Part shown: positions 51,477 through 62,468 of the stretch, one piece after another
Layout of the letters: the number at the start of each line of letters is the position of its first letter
How positions within the stretch are numbered: the first letter of the stretch is position 1
NCBI RefSeq assembly: GCF_009907385.1
Contig: NZ_JAAATR010000112.1
Coordinates: 62,001 to 126,000 of the forward strand
Direction: 5' to 3'
From: Atlantibacter hermannii
GTDB lineage: Bacteria > Pseudomonadota > Gammaproteobacteria > Enterobacterales > Enterobacteriaceae
Length of the DNA stretch: 64,000 nucleotides
Notes under the pieces: model-generated
Database searches by the model: none
Told to the model about the DNA's origin: nothing
What the model saw: only the letters and a program-made list of their open reading frames with translations
Program-made: the position numbers and the translations under genes

Positions 51477-52055
51477 ATGTTAAAAAAATTATTCTTTCCG
51501 CTGATGGCGCTGTTTATGCTAGCTGGATGCGCAACACCGCCGACCACTATTGACGTTTCCCCGAATATCGCGCTGCCGCAGCAGGATCCGAGCTTGATGG
51601 GCGTGACCATCAGCATTAACGGTGCCGATCAGCGTCCGGACCAGGCGCTGTCTAAAGTGACCCGCGATAATCAAATCGTAACCCTCACCGCCTCCCGCGA
51701 TCTGCGTTTCCTGTTGCAGGAAGTGCTGGAGAAGCAGATGACCGCACGCGGTTATATGATTGGCCCGAGCGGCGCGGTTCAGTTGCAGATCATTGTTAAC
51801 CAGCTGTACGCCGACGTGTCTCAGGGCAACGTGCGTTACAACATCGCAACTAAAGCCGATATTTCTATCGTCGCGGTTGCGAATAACGGCAACAAGATGA
51901 CCAAAAACTATCGCGCAAACTACAACGTAGAAGGCGCATTCCAGGCGACCAATAAAAATATCGCCAACGCCGTTAACTCTGTCCTGACCGATACCATCGC
52001 CGATATGGCGCAGGACACCAGCGTTCATGAGTTCATCAAGCAGAACGCCCGCTAA
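51477..52055 (+). CDS. yajG: YajG, lipoprotein
   Basis: Lipoprotein of 192 aa, equal in length to E. coli YajG. The lipobox LAGC gives lipidated Cys18. The mature part has an alpha/beta repeat and ends HEFIKQNAR. Function unknown; probably outer-membrane-anchored since residue +2 is Ala. Upstream of ampG, from which it is separated by a hairpin. Confidence 0.92.
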   Translation: MLKKLFFPLMALFMLAGCATPPTTIDVSPNIALPQQDPSLMGVTISINGADQRPDQALSKVTRDNQIVTLTASRDLRFLLQEVLEKQMTARGYMIGPSGAVQLQIIVNQLYADVSQGNVRYNIATKADISIVAVANNGNKMTKNYRANYNVEGAFQATNKNIANAVNSVLTDTIADMAQDTSVHEFIKQNAR

Positions 52056-52064
52056 TGGACTGAG

Positions 52065-52091
52065 AGGCCCGGCTTGCCGGGCCTTGTATTT
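52065..52091 (+). terminator. Terminator between yajG and ampG
   Basis: AGGCCCGGC and GCCGGGCCT form a nine-base-pair stem around TT, followed by TGTATTTT. ampG begins only six bases later, so read-through would be needed for co-transcription, or ampG has a promoter within yajG. Confidence 0.8.
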
Positions 52092-52096
52092 TCCCG

Positions 52097-53572
52097 ATGC
52101 CCAATCACTATCTGCGTATTTTCCAACAGCCTAAATCAGCCGTTTTGCTGATGCTGGGTTTCGCTTCCGGCCTCCCCCTCGCCCTGACGTCCGGTACGCT
52201 TCAGGCCTGGATGACGGTCGACAATATCGATCTCAAAACCATTGGTTTTTTCTCGCTGGTCGGCCAGGCCTACGTGTTTAAGTTTCTGTGGTCGCCGGCG
52301 ATGGATCGCTATACCCCGCCGCTGCTGGGTCGCCGCCGCGGCTGGCTGGTCATTACTCAAGTTCTGCTGCTGATCGCGATTGCGGCCATGGGTTTTCTTG
52401 AGCCTTCCACGCAGCTGCGCTGGATGGCGGCGCTGGCGGTCATCATCGCGTTCTGCTCCGCGTCCCAGGATATTGTTTTCGACGCCTGGAAAACGGACGT
52501 ACTGTCGGCGCAAGAGCGCGGCGCGGGCGCGGCGATCAGCGTGCTGGGGTATCGCCTGGCGATGCTGGTTTCCGGCGGTCTGGCGTTATGGCTGGCGGAT
52601 CGCTGGCTCGGCTGGCAGGCCACCTACTGGCTGATGGCCGCGCTCCTGATCCCATGCATCATTGCGACGCTGCTGGCCCCTGAACCCAGTGACGCGATCC
52701 CGGTGCCCAAAACGCTCCAGCAAGCAGTGGTGGAACCGCTGCATGACTTTTTTGGCCGCAACAACGCCTGGCTGATTTTGCTGCTGATCGTGCTGTACAA
52801 ACTGGGCGACGCTTTCGCCATGAGCCTGACCACCACGTTTTTGATACGCGGCGTGGGGTTTGATGCCGGTGAAGTCGGCGTGGTGAATAAATCGCTTGGC
52901 CTGCTGGCCACGATTATTGGCGCGCTGTACGGCGGGGTGCTGATGCAGCGCCTGACGCTGTTCCGCGCGCTGCTGATCTTCGGCATTTTGCAGGGGGCCT
53001 CTAACGCCGGTTACTGGCTGTTGTCGATTACCGACAAGCATATGGTGACCATGGCCAGCGCGGTGTTTTTCGAAAACCTGTGCGGCGGGATGGGAACGGC
53101 CGCGTTCGTCGCCCTGCTGATGACGCTGTGTAATAAATCGTTCTCGGCGACCCAGTTCGCGCTGCTCTCTGCTCTGTCGGCGGTAGGACGCGTTTACGTC
53201 GGGCCGGTGGCGGGCTGGTTTGTGGAAGCCCACGGCTGGCCGACGTTTTACCTGTTCTCGGTGATCGCCGCAGTGCCGGGCATCCTGCTGCTGCTGGTGT
53301 GCCGCAGGACGCTGGAATTTACCCAACAAACCGAAACCTTTATGCCGCGCACAGTGTATGCGGGCGCGTACCGGATGGCGCTAAAGGTGCTGATGGTCAG
53401 CGGCGTTGTCCTGCTGGTGTGGCTGGGCGTGCTGATCGCCAATGCGTTACACCTCACCCGGTTGCCGGTTGAGACGGCGCTGTTTGAACTGGGGATTGCG
53501 CTGGCGCTGAGCGGGATTCTTGCCGGTGCAGTGTTGGATTTCCTGGCCCTCAAAAAAACAGCGCAGCGCTAA
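52097..53572 (+). CDS. ampG: AmpG, muropeptide permease
   Basis: MFS-like permease of 491 aa with about 14 membrane segments importing GlcNAc-1,6-anhydroMurNAc peptides, the first step of cell-wall recycling. In species with an inducible ampC, these feed AmpR signalling to beta-lactamase. Length equals E. coli. No ribosome binding site is obvious ahead of the ATG at 52097. Confidence 0.95.
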   Translation: MPNHYLRIFQQPKSAVLLMLGFASGLPLALTSGTLQAWMTVDNIDLKTIGFFSLVGQAYVFKFLWSPAMDRYTPPLLGRRRGWLVITQVLLLIAIAAMGFLEPSTQLRWMAALAVIIAFCSASQDIVFDAWKTDVLSAQERGAGAAISVLGYRLAMLVSGGLALWLADRWLGWQATYWLMAALLIPCIIATLLAPEPSDAIPVPKTLQQAVVEPLHDFFGRNNAWLILLLIVLYKLGDAFAMSLTTTFLIRGVGFDAGEVGVVNKSLGLLATIIGALYGGVLMQRLTLFRALLIFGILQGASNAGYWLLSITDKHMVTMASAVFFENLCGGMGTAAFVALLMTLCNKSFSATQFALLSALSAVGRVYVGPVAGWFVEAHGWPTFYLFSVIAAVPGILLLLVCRRTLEFTQQTETFMPRTVYAGAYRMALKVLMVSGVVLLVWLGVLIANALHLTRLPVETALFELGIALALSGILAGAVLDFLALKKTAQR

Positions 53573-54063
53573 TTTCGCTTAAATAATGAACGTTATTTTT
53601 CGTTATTTTCCGTGGTAATCACGGAGGGTAATGAAAATAACGTTAGCCGGCAGAAAATTAACGGCAAAAAATTGTTTTTTTGTGCCCTTAAACTTCTGGA
53701 ATTTATAAACCGAAAAAAGCGCAATAATTTCCCTTTATCGATTCAGCCCTTGCAAGATTAATTTTGCGTGAACTAATTGTCCCATATTTGATATATTTTT
53801 GTTAAGTTTTTGTATATCATTCGAATTGGTTATACCAATTATCCGGCATAAAAAATTTAACAATCCTGATTTGTTATAACGGCCGCCAGCCCGCATTTTT
53901 GCTGTATATTTGAAATAAGTTGCAACATCTGTGATAGGCATGGCAGAACCCGGTAACACCTCGCTGACACTATGCCATTAATGTTTACAGTGTTGTAACC
54001 TTCCCGTAAAATGCCGGCACACTTTAACCGCCACCAGAATCCCCCCTGAATTGAGGTCGTTAA
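53573..54063. promoter_or_regulatory. AT-rich regulatory region upstream of cyoABCDE
   Basis: This 491-base AT-rich gap has no supported gene. It holds a perfect PdhR palindrome (next entry). E. coli cyo is also repressed by ArcA and Fnr and affected by Fur; individual boxes could not be placed by eye. Confidence 0.65.
53824..53840. promoter_or_regulatory. PdhR operator upstream of cyoA
   Basis: AATTGGTTATACCAATT is a perfect palindrome around TAT and matches the PdhR consensus ATTGGTnnnACCAAT. Pyruvate releases PdhR, linking cyo expression to pyruvate supply as described in E. coli. Confidence 0.9.
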
Positions 54064-55002
54064 ATGAGACTCAGGAAATACAATAAAAGTTTGGGATTGT
54101 TGTCATTAATCGCGGGTACTGTATTACTCAGTGGCTGTGATTCTGCGCTTCTCAACCCAAAAGGACAGATTGGACTCGAGCAACGTTCGTTGATACTGAC
54201 CGCCCTCGGGCTGATGTTGATCGTCGTTATCCCTGCCATTGTGATGGCGATCGGCTTTGCCTGGAAATATCGGGCGACCAACAAGGATGCGAAATACAGC
54301 CCCAACTGGTCACACTCTAACAAGGTCGAAGCGGTTGTCTGGACCATTCCTATCCTTATCATTATCTTCCTCGCCGTACTGACCTGGAAAACCACGCACT
54401 CGCTTGAGCCCAGCAAACCGCTGGTGCACGATGCGAAGCCGGTGACCATTGAAGTGATCGCGATGGACTGGAAATGGTTCTTCATCTATCCGGAGCAGGG
54501 TATCGCGACGGTGAATGAAATCGCTTTCCCGGCCAATACCCCGGTGGAATTCAAAATCACCTCTAACTCGGTGATGAACTCCTTCTTTATTCCGCGCCTG
54601 GGCAGCCAGATTTATGCGATGGCAGGCATGCAGACCAAGCTGCATCTTATCGCCAACGAAGCTGGCACCTACGACGGCCTTTCCGCTAACTACAGTGGTG
54701 CAGGTTTCTCCGGCATGAAGTTCAAAGCTATCGCGACGCCGGACAACGAAACCTTCAACCAGTGGGTGGCTAAAGCGAAGCAATCGCCAACTGTCATCAA
54801 CGATATGGCGACCTACGAGAAGCTGGCAGCCCCAAGCGAATTTAACAAAGTCGAATACTTCTCCAGTGTTAAACCGAATCTGTTTGTCGATGTGATCAAC
54901 AAATTCATGGGACACGGGAAAAGCATGGACGTGACTCAGTCGGAAGGGGAGCACAACGCTCACGAAGGCATGGACATGAATCACGCGGAAACCTCTCACT
55001 AA
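54064..55002 (+). CDS. cyoA: CyoA, cytochrome bo3 ubiquinol oxidase subunit II
   Basis: Subunit II of 312 aa: a lipoprotein signal with lipobox LSGC (Cys25), two membrane helices (about 43-63 and 90-112) and a periplasmic cupredoxin-like domain lacking the CuA ligands, as in quinol oxidases. Three residues shorter than E. coli, with a His/Met-rich tail ([16 protein letters not shown]). First gene of cyoABCDE. Confidence 0.97.
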   Translation: MRLRKYNKSLGLLSLIAGTVLLSGCDSALLNPKGQIGLEQRSLILTALGLMLIVVIPAIVMAIGFAWKYRATNKDAKYSPNWSHSNKVEAVVWTIPILIIIFLAVLTWKTTHSLEPSKPLVHDAKPVTIEVIAMDWKWFFIYPEQGIATVNEIAFPANTPVEFKITSNSVMNSFFIPRLGSQIYAMAGMQTKLHLIANEAGTYDGLSANYSGAGFSGMKFKAIATPDNETFNQWVAKAKQSPTVINDMATYEKLAAPSEFNKVEYFSSVKPNLFVDVINKFMGHGKSMDVTQSEGEHNAHEGMDMNHAETSH

Positions 55003-55021
55003 GGGGCCGAGGAATAATACG

Positions 55022-57013
55022 ATGTTCGGAAAACTTACACTGGATGCAATTCCGTACCATGAGCCGATTATCATGGTTACGGTGGCTGCGATTATCGTCG
55101 GAGGCGCGGCGTTACTGGCAGCCATCACTTACTTCGGTAAGTGGTCATATTTATGGAATGAGTGGCTTACGTCAGTAGACCACAAACGTCTGGGTATCAT
55201 GTATATCCTGGTGGCGATTGTGATGCTGGTCCGTGGTTTCGCCGACGCCATTATGATGCGTACCCAGCAGTTGCTGGTGTCCGCCGGCGAAACGGGCTTC
55301 CTGCCGCCGCACCACTACGATCAGATCTTTACCGCCCACGGCGTTATTATGATCTTCTTCGTGGCGATGCCGTTCGTTATCGGTCTGATGAACATTGTTG
55401 TTCCCTTGCAGATCGGCGCACGCGACGTGGCCTACCCGTTCCTGAACAACCTGAGCTTCTGGTTCACGGTGGTTGGGGTCATCCTGGTGAACGTCTCCCT
55501 GGGGGTCGGCGAATTCGCCCAGACCGGCTGGGTGGCGTATCCGCCGCTATCGGGCATAGAGTACAGTCCCGGCGTGGGGGTCGATTACTGGATCTGGAGT
55601 CTCCAGCTTTCCGGTATCGGTACGACGCTGACCGGTATCAACTTCTTCGTGACGATTCTGAAGATGCGTACCCCGGGCATGACGATGTTCAAAATGCCGG
55701 TCTTCACCTGGGCGTCACTGTGTACTAACGTACTGATTATCGTCTCGTTCCCGATTTTGACCGTCACCATTGCGTTGCTAACCCTGGACCGCTATCTGGG
55801 CACCCATTTCTTTACCAATGATATGGGCGGCAACATGATGATGTACGTGAACCTGATCTGGGCCTGGGGCCACCCGGAAGTGTATATCCTGGTGCTGCCG
55901 GTGTTCGGCGTGTTCTCTGAAGTCACCTCGACCTTCTCCAGAAAACGTCTGTTCGGTTACACCTCGCTGGTATGGGCAACGATTGCGATTACCGTTCTGT
56001 CGTTCATCGTTTGGCTGCACCACTTCTTTACCATGGGCAGCGGCGCGAACGTGAACGCCTTCTTTGGTATCACCACGATGATTATCGCCATCCCGACCGG
56101 GGTGAAGATCTTCAACTGGCTGTTCACCATGTACCAGGGCCGTATTCAGTTCCACTCCGCGATGCTGTGGACCATCGGCTTTATCATCACCTTCTCTATC
56201 GGTGGGATGACCGGGGTACTGCTGGCGGTACCGGGCGCGGACTTCGTTCTGCACAACAGCCTGTTCCTGATTGCGCACTTCCATAACGTCATCATCGGCG
56301 GTGTGGTATTCGGTTGCTTTGCCGGTATGACCTACTGGTGGCCGAAAGCCTTCGGTTACACCATGAACGAAACCTGGGGCAAACGCGCTTTCTGGTTCTG
56401 GATCATCGGCTTCTTCGTGACCTTTATGCCGCTGTACGCCATGGGCTTCATGGGTATGACCCGTCGCGTCAGCCAGGACATCGACCCGATGTTTATGCCG
56501 CTGATGGTTGTCGCTGAAATCGGCGCGCTGCTGATTGCCTGCGGTATCCTGTGCATCGTGATGCAGATTTTCGTCAGCGTCCGCGACCGCAACAAAAACC
56601 GCGATCTGACCGGTGACCCGTGGGGCGCGCGTACCCTGGAGTGGGCTATTGCTTCTCCGCCGCCGTTCTATAACTTCGCGGTACTGCCGGAAGTTCACGA
56701 GCGCGACGCGTTCTGGGAAATGAAAGAAAAAGGTGAAGCCTACAAGCAGCCTGCGCACTATGAAGAAATTCATATGCCGAAAAACAGCGCTGCGGGTATC
56801 TATATCGGCCTGTTCAGCACCATCTTCGGTTTCGCCATGATCTGGCATATCTGGTGGCTGGCGATTATCGGCTTCGCCGGCATCGTGATCACCTGGATTG
56901 CGAAGAGCTTTGATGAAGACGTGGATTACTACGTACCCGTTGCCACCATCGAAAAACTGGAAAACCAGCATTTCGACGAAATTACCAAAGCAGGGCTGAA
57001 AAATGTCAACTGA
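55022..57013 (+). CDS. cyoB: CyoB, cytochrome bo3 subunit I
   Basis: Haem-copper oxidase subunit I of 663 aa reducing O2 to water with ubiquinol and pumping protons. Ligands are visible: [12 protein letters not shown] (H284 with its Tyr cross-link region), HHFF (H333/H334), and HFHNVIIGG (H419/H421). Fifteen membrane helices. Overlaps cyoC by 11 bases. Confidence 0.98.
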   Translation: MFGKLTLDAIPYHEPIIMVTVAAIIVGGAALLAAITYFGKWSYLWNEWLTSVDHKRLGIMYILVAIVMLVRGFADAIMMRTQQLLVSAGETGFLPPHHYDQIFTAHGVIMIFFVAMPFVIGLMNIVVPLQIGARDVAYPFLNNLSFWFTVVGVILVNVSLGVGEFAQTGWVAYPPLSGIEYSPGVGVDYWIWSLQLSGIGTTLTGINFFVTILKMRTPGMTMFKMPVFTWASLCTNVLIIVSFPILTVTIALLTLDRYLGTHFFTNDMGGNMMMYVNLIWAWGHPEVYILVLPVFGVFSEVTSTFSRKRLFGYTSLVWATIAITVLSFIVWLHHFFTMGSGANVNAFFGITTMIIAIPTGVKIFNWLFTMYQGRIQFHSAMLWTIGFIITFSIGGMTGVLLAVPGADFVLHNSLFLIAHFHNVIIGGVVFGCFAGMTYWWPKAFGYTMNETWGKRAFWFWIIGFFVTFMPLYAMGFMGMTRRVSQDIDPMFMPLMVVAEIGALLIACGILCIVMQIFVSVRDRNKNRDLTGDPWGARTLEWAIASPPPFYNFAVLPEVHERDAFWEMKEKGEAYKQPAHYEEIHMPKNSAAGIYIGLFSTIFGFAMIWHIWWLAIIGFAGIVITWIAKSFDEDVDYYVPVATIEKLENQHFDEITKAGLKNVN

Positions 57014-57623
57014 GACCATTAATGACGCGCTGGCCCATGGCAACCATGAACATGGGCACCACCACGATGCAGGAGCCAATAAAGTATTCGGCTTCTGGAT
57101 CTACCTGATGAGCGACTGCATTCTCTTTGCATGTCTGTTTGCGACTTATGCCGTTCTGGTGAACGGCACTGCCGGGGGACCGACCGGTAAGGACATTTTC
57201 GAACTGCCGTTTGTGCTGGTTGAAACTTTCCTGCTGCTGTTCTCCTCCATCACGTATGGCATGGCGATGATCGCCATGAACAAAAACAACCAGGGCCAGG
57301 TCATGTCGTGGCTGGCCCTGACCTTCCTGTTTGGCGCAGGCTTCGTTGGGATGGAAATCTATGAATTCCATCACCTGATCGCAGAAGGCTGGGGCCCGGA
57401 TCGCAGCGGCTTCCTGTCCGGCTTCTTCGCGCTGGTCGGCACCCACGGTCTGCACGTGACCTCCGGTCTGATCTGGATGGCTGTGATGATGATTCACGTC
57501 TCCCGTCGCGGCCTGACCCATAACAACCGCGCCCGCCTGATGTGCCTGAGCATGTTCTGGCACTTCCTGGACGTGGTCTGGATTTGCGTATTCTCTGTAG
57601 TCTATCTGATGGGGGCGATGTAA
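57003..57623 (+). CDS. cyoC: CyoC, cytochrome bo3 subunit III
   Basis: Subunit III of 206 aa with five membrane helices and a His-rich N-terminus ([11 protein letters not shown]). The motif [14 protein letters not shown] and the end VVYLMGAM match the family. It starts inside cyoB and its TAA shares its last base with the cyoD start (TAATG), so the three are translationally coupled. Confidence 0.97.
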   Translation: MSTETINDALAHGNHEHGHHHDAGANKVFGFWIYLMSDCILFACLFATYAVLVNGTAGGPTGKDIFELPFVLVETFLLLFSSITYGMAMIAMNKNNQGQVMSWLALTFLFGAGFVGMEIYEFHHLIAEGWGPDRSGFLSGFFALVGTHGLHVTSGLIWMAVMMIHVSRRGLTHNNRARLMCLSMFWHFLDVVWICVFSVVYLMGAM

Positions 57624-57952
57624 TGAGTCATTCTACCGATCACGCTGGCGCTCATCACGGCGGCGTCAAAACCTACCTTATCGGGTTCATCCTGTCAGTG
57701 ATTCTGACCGTGATCCCGTTCTGGATGGTGATGAGCGGCACCGCCTCTCAGGGCACGCTTCTCGGTGTGGTTGTGGCAACAGCCGTGGTACAGATTCTGG
57801 TTCACCTGGTGTGCTTCCTGCACATGAACGCCTCCTCTGAAGAGCGCTGGAACCTGGTGGCCTTTGTCTTTACGTTGCTGATTATCGCAATCGTAGTGGT
57901 AGGTTCTATCTGGATCATGTGGAGCCTTAACGAGAACATGATGGTTCACTAA
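57623..57952 (+). CDS. cyoD: CyoD, cytochrome bo3 subunit IV
   Basis: Subunit IV of 109 aa with three membrane helices, needed for assembly of CuB. The ATG at 57623 (MSHSTDHAG) overlaps the cyoC stop by one base and gives the family length; a longer in-frame start lies inside cyoC. Confidence 0.97.
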   Translation: MSHSTDHAGAHHGGVKTYLIGFILSVILTVIPFWMVMSGTASQGTLLGVVVATAVVQILVHLVCFLHMNASSEERWNLVAFVFTLLIIAIVVVGSIWIMWSLNENMMVH

Positions 57953-57963
57953 GAGCGGCACGT

Positions 57964-58851
57964 ATGATTAAGCAATACCTGCAAGTCACGAAACCAGGAA
58001 TTATTTTCGGCAATTTAATTTCTGTCATTGGGGGATTTTTGCTGGCCTCGAAGGGCAGTATTGATTATCCCCTGTTCATTTACACGCTGTCAGGCGTATC
58101 GCTGGTAGTGGCTTCGGGTTGTGTTTACAACAATGTCATTGACCGTGATATCGACCGCAAGATGGAAAGGACGAAAAACCGGGTGCTGGTTAAAGGCCTG
58201 ATTTCGCCGAACGTAACGCTGGTTTACGCCACCTTGTTGGGTATTGCTGGCTTCATGCTGCTGTGGTTTGGCGCGAATCCGCTCGCCATGTGGCTGGCCG
58301 TAATGGGCTTTGTGGTTTATGTCGGCGTTTACAGCCTGTACATGAAGCGCAACTCCGTTTACGGCACGCTGATTGGTAGCCTTTCCGGCGCTGCGCCGCC
58401 GGTGATTGGCTACTGCGCGGTCACCAACGAGTTTGATACCGGCGCGCTGATCCTGCTGGCTATCTTTAGTCTCTGGCAGATGCCGCATTCGTATGCGATT
58501 GCTATCTTCCGTTTCAAAGATTACCAGGCGGCGAACATCCCGGTTCTGCCGGTTGTAAAAGGGATTTCGGTCGCGAAAAACCATATTACGCTGTACATCA
58601 TCGCGTTCGCCGTGGCCACGCTGATGCTCTCGCTGGGCGGTTATGCCGGATATAAATATCTGGTGGTGGCTGCGGCAGTGAGCGTCTGGTGGCTGGGCAT
58701 GGCGCTGAAAGGCTACAAAGTGGAAGACGACAGAGTGTGGGCGCGTAAGCTGTTCGTGTTCTCCATTGTCGCGATTACCTCGTTGAGCTTTATGATGTCC
58801 ATCGACTTTATGGTGCCCGACTCGCATAATCTTTTGACTTACGTCTGGTAA
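57964..58851 (+). CDS. cyoE: CyoE, haem O synthase
   Basis: Protohaem IX farnesyltransferase of 295 aa that makes haem O for CyoB. The prenyl diphosphate-binding motif is [18 protein letters not shown] (about residues 54-71), and a second acidic loop is [15 protein letters not shown]. UbiA-type with about nine membrane helices. Last gene of the cyo operon, followed by a terminator. Confidence 0.97.
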   Translation: MIKQYLQVTKPGIIFGNLISVIGGFLLASKGSIDYPLFIYTLSGVSLVVASGCVYNNVIDRDIDRKMERTKNRVLVKGLISPNVTLVYATLLGIAGFMLLWFGANPLAMWLAVMGFVVYVGVYSLYMKRNSVYGTLIGSLSGAAPPVIGYCAVTNEFDTGALILLAIFSLWQMPHSYAIAIFRFKDYQAANIPVLPVVKGISVAKNHITLYIIAFAVATLMLSLGGYAGYKYLVVAAAVSVWWLGMALKGYKVEDDRVWARKLFVFSIVAITSLSFMMSIDFMVPDSHNLLTYVW

Positions 58852-58856
58852 TTTCC

Positions 58857-58883
58857 AAAAAGGGTGCTACGGCACCCTTTTTT
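58857..58883 (+). terminator. cyoABCDE terminator
   Basis: AGGGTGC and GCACCCT pair around TACG, flanked by an A run and followed by TTTTT, just after cyoE. Confidence 0.92.
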
Positions 58884-58992
58884 AATAACGCCTTCCTCGC
58901 TTAATCCCTGTAATATTCGCCCGACATCCGGTAATTTACCCTCCCCCCTCTCGCTCTGCTGAACGAGTGCTGGTTTTTCATCTGAGGTGGTA

Positions 58993-60360
58993 ATGAACGA
59001 CAATAAAATGACCCCGCTTGAGCGACGCGCAACGTGGGGCCTGGGAACCGTTTTTTCGCTCCGAATGTTGGGCATGTTTATGGTGTTGCCGGTTCTCACC
59101 ACGTATGGCATGGCGCTTCAGGGCGCCAGCGAAGCCTTAATCGGCCTGGCGATTGGCATCTATGGCCTGGCGCAGGCGGTGTTTCAAATTCCTTTCGGCC
59201 TGCTATCCGACCGTATTGGCCGTAAGCCGTTAATCATCGGCGGGCTGGCGATCTTTGTGCTGGGCAGCGTGATTGCGGCGATGACCGACTCGATCTGGGG
59301 TGTCATTTTAGGCCGTGCGCTACAGGGTTCCGGGGCGATTGCCGCTGCGGTGATGGCGCTGCTGTCTGATTTAACCCGCGAGCAAAACCGCACCAAAGCG
59401 ATGGCGTTTATCGGCGTAAGTTTCGGCGTCACCTTTGCTATCGCCATGGTGATTGGGCCGATTGTTACCCATGCGCTGGGTCTGCACGCGCTGTTCTGGA
59501 TGATCGCGATTCTGGCGACGCTGGGGATTTTGCTGACGCTGTGGGTGGTTCCCAACAGCGAAAACCACGTGCTCAACCGCGAATCGGGCATGGTGAAAGG
59601 CTGCTTCAGCAAAGTGCTGGCCAACAAAAAATTGCTCAAGCTGAATATCGGCATTATGTGCCTGCATATTCTGCTGATGTCGACCTTTGTCGCCCTCCCC
59701 CACCAGCTGGAAGCGGCAGGTTATCCGGCTGCGGAGCACTGGAAAATTTATCTGGTCACCATGCTGATCGCCTTTGTGTCGGTGGTGCCGTTTATTATTT
59801 ACGCCGAAGTGAAGCGCCGCATGAAGCGGGTGTTTGTATTCTGCATCATGGTCATCGCCATTGCCGAAGTGGTGCTGTGGGGCGCAGGCCCGTTATTGTG
59901 GCAGCAAATCCTCGGCATCCAGCTGTTCTTTGTGGCGTTTAACTTAATGGAAGCGCTGCTGCCGTCGCTGATCAGTAAAGAATCCCCGGCGGGCTATAAA
60001 GGCACGGCGATGGGCGTTTACTCCACCAGCCAGTTTTTAGGCGTGGCGATTGGCGGCTCGCTCGGCGGCTGGCTGGCGCAGTATTTCGATACCCAAACGG
60101 TGTTTTTAGCCGGCGCGCTGCTGGCGGCGCTGTGGCTGATGGTGGGCTTTACCATGGAGGAACCGCCTTACGTCAGCAGCATTCGCGTCGAACTGCCGGA
60201 AGACGTACCGGCCGATGAAGCGCTGAAAGCGCGGCTGTTAGCCAAAGCGGGGGTCAGCGAAGCGGTGGTGGTGCCGCAGGAGCACAGCGCTTACGTCAAA
60301 ATCGACAGCAAAGTCACTAACCGATTTGAAATTGAACAGGTCGTTAAAGGGCTGGCATAA
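58993..60360 (+). CDS. yajR: YajR, MFS transporter with a YAM domain
   Basis: MFS transporter of 455 aa with 12 membrane helices and motif A of the family (GLLSDRIGRKP). A C-terminal cytosolic ferredoxin-like YAM domain (about 390-455) ends HSAYVKIDSKVTNRFEIEQ. The crystal structure of E. coli YajR is known, but its substrate is not. I chose the ATG at 58993 because GAGGTGG precedes it; a GTG two codons earlier overlaps that site. Confidence 0.94.
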   Translation: MNDNKMTPLERRATWGLGTVFSLRMLGMFMVLPVLTTYGMALQGASEALIGLAIGIYGLAQAVFQIPFGLLSDRIGRKPLIIGGLAIFVLGSVIAAMTDSIWGVILGRALQGSGAIAAAVMALLSDLTREQNRTKAMAFIGVSFGVTFAIAMVIGPIVTHALGLHALFWMIAILATLGILLTLWVVPNSENHVLNRESGMVKGCFSKVLANKKLLKLNIGIMCLHILLMSTFVALPHQLEAAGYPAAEHWKIYLVTMLIAFVSVVPFIIYAEVKRRMKRVFVFCIMVIAIAEVVLWGAGPLLWQQILGIQLFFVAFNLMEALLPSLISKESPAGYKGTAMGVYSTSQFLGVAIGGSLGGWLAQYFDTQTVFLAGALLAALWLMVGFTMEEPPYVSSIRVELPEDVPADEALKARLLAKAGVSEAVVVPQEHSAYVKIDSKVTNRFEIEQVVKGLA

Positions 60361-60384
60361 AAAAGGCCGGTTACCCGGCCTTTT
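60361..60384. terminator. Bidirectional terminator between yajR and yajQ
   Basis: AAAAGGCCGG and CCGGCCTTTT form a ten-base-pair stem around TTAC, with T runs on both strands. It ends the convergent yajR and yajQ. Confidence 0.92.
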
Positions 60385-60385
60385 A

Positions 60386-60877
60386 TCAATCACGGAAGTT
60401 TTTAAACTGGAACGGCTGGCCTAAATCGCCGCCGCGCACCAGCGCCATCACGGCCTGCAGATCGTCGCGCGACTTACCGGTGACGCGAATCTCTTCCCCC
60501 TGGATCTGCGCCTGCACTTTCAGCTTGCTGTCTTTAATCAGCTTAACGATTTTCTTGGCAATGGTGGATTCGATGCCCTGCTTCAGTTTGGCGTCCACGC
60601 TCCAGTTTTTACCGCTGTGCACGAACTCTTCCGGCACCTCGATAGAACTGCCTTCAATCCCGCGCTTCAGCAGCTTGGCGCGCAGAATATCGATCAGCTG
60701 ATTAACCTGGAAATCGGACTCGCTCAGCACCTTAATGGTCTGGTTTTTATCGTTCAGTTCGAATTCCGCCGTCACGCCGCGAAAATCGAAACGTGACTCA
60801 ACTTCGCGAGTCGCATTGTCCACTGCGTTGCGAACTTCCTGAAGATCGACTTCAGATACGATGTCAAAAGATGGCAT
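60386..60877 (-). CDS. yajQ: YajQ, nucleotide-binding protein
   Basis: Protein of 163 aa with two ferredoxin-like halves ([21 protein letters not shown] at the N-terminus). The family binds GTP/ATP, and homologues in Xanthomonas bind c-di-GMP and act as virulence regulators; its E. coli role is unclear. The start at 60877 has GGGAG upstream and gives the family length. It diverges from panE. Confidence 0.94.
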   Translation of the reverse strand: MPSFDIVSEVDLQEVRNAVDNATREVESRFDFRGVTAEFELNDKNQTIKVLSESDFQVNQLIDILRAKLLKRGIEGSSIEVPEEFVHSGKNWSVDAKLKQGIESTIAKKIVKLIKDSKLKVQAQIQGEEIRVTGKSRDDLQAVMALVRGGDLGQPFQFKNFRD

Positions 60878-60991
60878 GTTTTGTTCTCCCTCTCTCTGTG
60901 TGCGTTGCATAATACCCGCAACGTTGTATAAAACAACACGTATCAACCCCAGGACAAAACCGCCTGGCACGACGGCAGGTGAGGAGAAATC

Positions 60992-61906
60992 ATGAAAATT
61001 ACCGTACTGGGATGTGGTGCATTAGGGCAACTCTGGTTAATCGCGCTGTTACGACAGGGCCATGAGCTTCAGGGCTGGTTGCGGATCCCCCAGCCTTTTT
61101 GCAGTATAGACCTCCAGGATACCGACGGAACCATCTATAACGAATCCATCATCGCCAACGATCCTGACTTCCTTGCGCAGAGCGATCTGCTGCTGGTGAC
61201 GCTTAAAGCATGGCAAGTCTCGGACGCGGTAGCCCCGCTGGCGAAAATCCTCCCCGCCACCAGCCCCATTGTGCTGCTGCATAACGGCATGGGCACGCGT
61301 GAAGAACTGGCGCGGATCGCGCAGCCGCTGTTGATGGGTGCCACCACCCACGCCGCCCGGCGCGACGGCAGCGTGATCACCCACGTCGCCAACGGCATTA
61401 CCCATATCGGCCCGGCCAATCCGCAGGGCAAGGATTACAGCGACCTGGCGGAACAGTTGCACCAGGCTTTGCCGGATGTGGCGTGGCATGACGATATTAA
61501 TGCCTCGTGCTGGAAGAAGCTGGCGGTGAACTGCGTGATCAACCCGCTGACCGCCCTGCTCGACTGCCCGAACGGCGAGCTGCGCCATCATCCGGATCGG
61601 ATCGACGAAATCTGCCAGGAGGTCGCCCTGGTCATGGTGCGCGAGGGTTATCACACCTCGCCGGAAAGCCTGCGCTATTTCGCCGACCAGGTGATCGACA
61701 GCACCGCAGACAATATTTCCTCGATGCTGCAGGACATCCGGATGCAGCGCCATACTGAAATTGATTACATCACGGGTTACCTGCTGCGCCGCGCCCGCGC
61801 CCACGGGCTGGCGCTCCCCGTTAACAACCGGCTTTATGAACGCGTTAAGCGAAAGGAGAGTGAATATGAGCGCATCGGCACTGATCTGCCTCGCCCCTGG
61901 CACTGA
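60992..61906 (+). CDS. panE: PanE, 2-dehydropantoate 2-reductase
   Basis: NADPH-dependent reductase of 304 aa converting ketopantoate to pantoate for coenzyme A synthesis. Nucleotide motif [11 protein letters not shown] (residues 5-15), and the catalytic lysine in [23 protein letters not shown] lies upstream of the ATG. Its 3' end overlaps yajL by 41 bases. Confidence 0.96.
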   Translation: MKITVLGCGALGQLWLIALLRQGHELQGWLRIPQPFCSIDLQDTDGTIYNESIIANDPDFLAQSDLLLVTLKAWQVSDAVAPLAKILPATSPIVLLHNGMGTREELARIAQPLLMGATTHAARRDGSVITHVANGITHIGPANPQGKDYSDLAEQLHQALPDVAWHDDINASCWKKLAVNCVINPLTALLDCPNGELRHHPDRIDEICQEVALVMVREGYHTSPESLRYFADQVIDSTADNISSMLQDIRMQRHTEIDYITGYLLRRARAHGLALPVNNRLYERVKRKESEYERIGTDLPRPWH

Positions 61907-62456
61907 AGAGACCGAAGCGGTCACCACCATCGATTTACTGGTGCGCGCCGGTATTGCCGTGACCACCGCCAGCGTCGCCAGCGATGGCGACTTGACGATT
62001 GTCTGTTCGCGCGGCGTGAAGCTGCTGGCGGACGCGCCGCTGGTGGAAGTGGCCGACGGCGATTATGACGTGATTGTGCTGCCCGGCGGCCTGAAAGGCG
62101 CGGAGTGCTTTCGCGACAGCCCGCTGCTGGTGGAAACAGTGCGCCAGTTCCATTTATCCGGACGGCTGGTGGCGGCGATGTGCGCTTCGCCGGGTACGGT
62201 GCTGATCCCGCACGATCTGTTTCCGCTCGGCAATATGACCGGTTTTCCGGGTCTTAAGCAGACTATCCCGGAAGAGAAATGGATGGAGAAACGCGCCTAT
62301 TACGATGACCGCGTCAAACTGCTGACCAGCCAGGGGCCGGGCACCTCGATAGATTTCGCGCTGAAGATCATCGACCTGCTGGTGGGCAAAGAAAAAGCCG
62401 CCGAAGTGGCGGCTCAGTTAGTGCTGGCGTCGGGTATCTATAACTACCGCGACTGA
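61866..62456 (+). CDS. yajL: YajL, DJ-1/PfpI-family protein
   Basis: Protein of 196 aa, the E. coli homologue of human DJ-1, protecting against oxidative and carbonyl stress (chaperone/deglycase activity debated). The nucleophile C106 is present (AAMCASPGT), with GTEETE upstream. The start at 61866 lies within panE with AAGGAGAG before it. In E. coli thiI is the next gene; here dmsC faces it, 12 bases away, with no terminator between. Confidence 0.95.
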   Translation: MSASALICLAPGTEETEAVTTIDLLVRAGIAVTTASVASDGDLTIVCSRGVKLLADAPLVEVADGDYDVIVLPGGLKGAECFRDSPLLVETVRQFHLSGRLVAAMCASPGTVLIPHDLFPLGNMTGFPGLKQTIPEEKWMEKRAYYDDRVKLLTSQGPGTSIDFALKIIDLLVGKEKAAEVAAQLVLASGIYNYRD

Positions 62457-62468
62457 ATGCCGTGCGCC

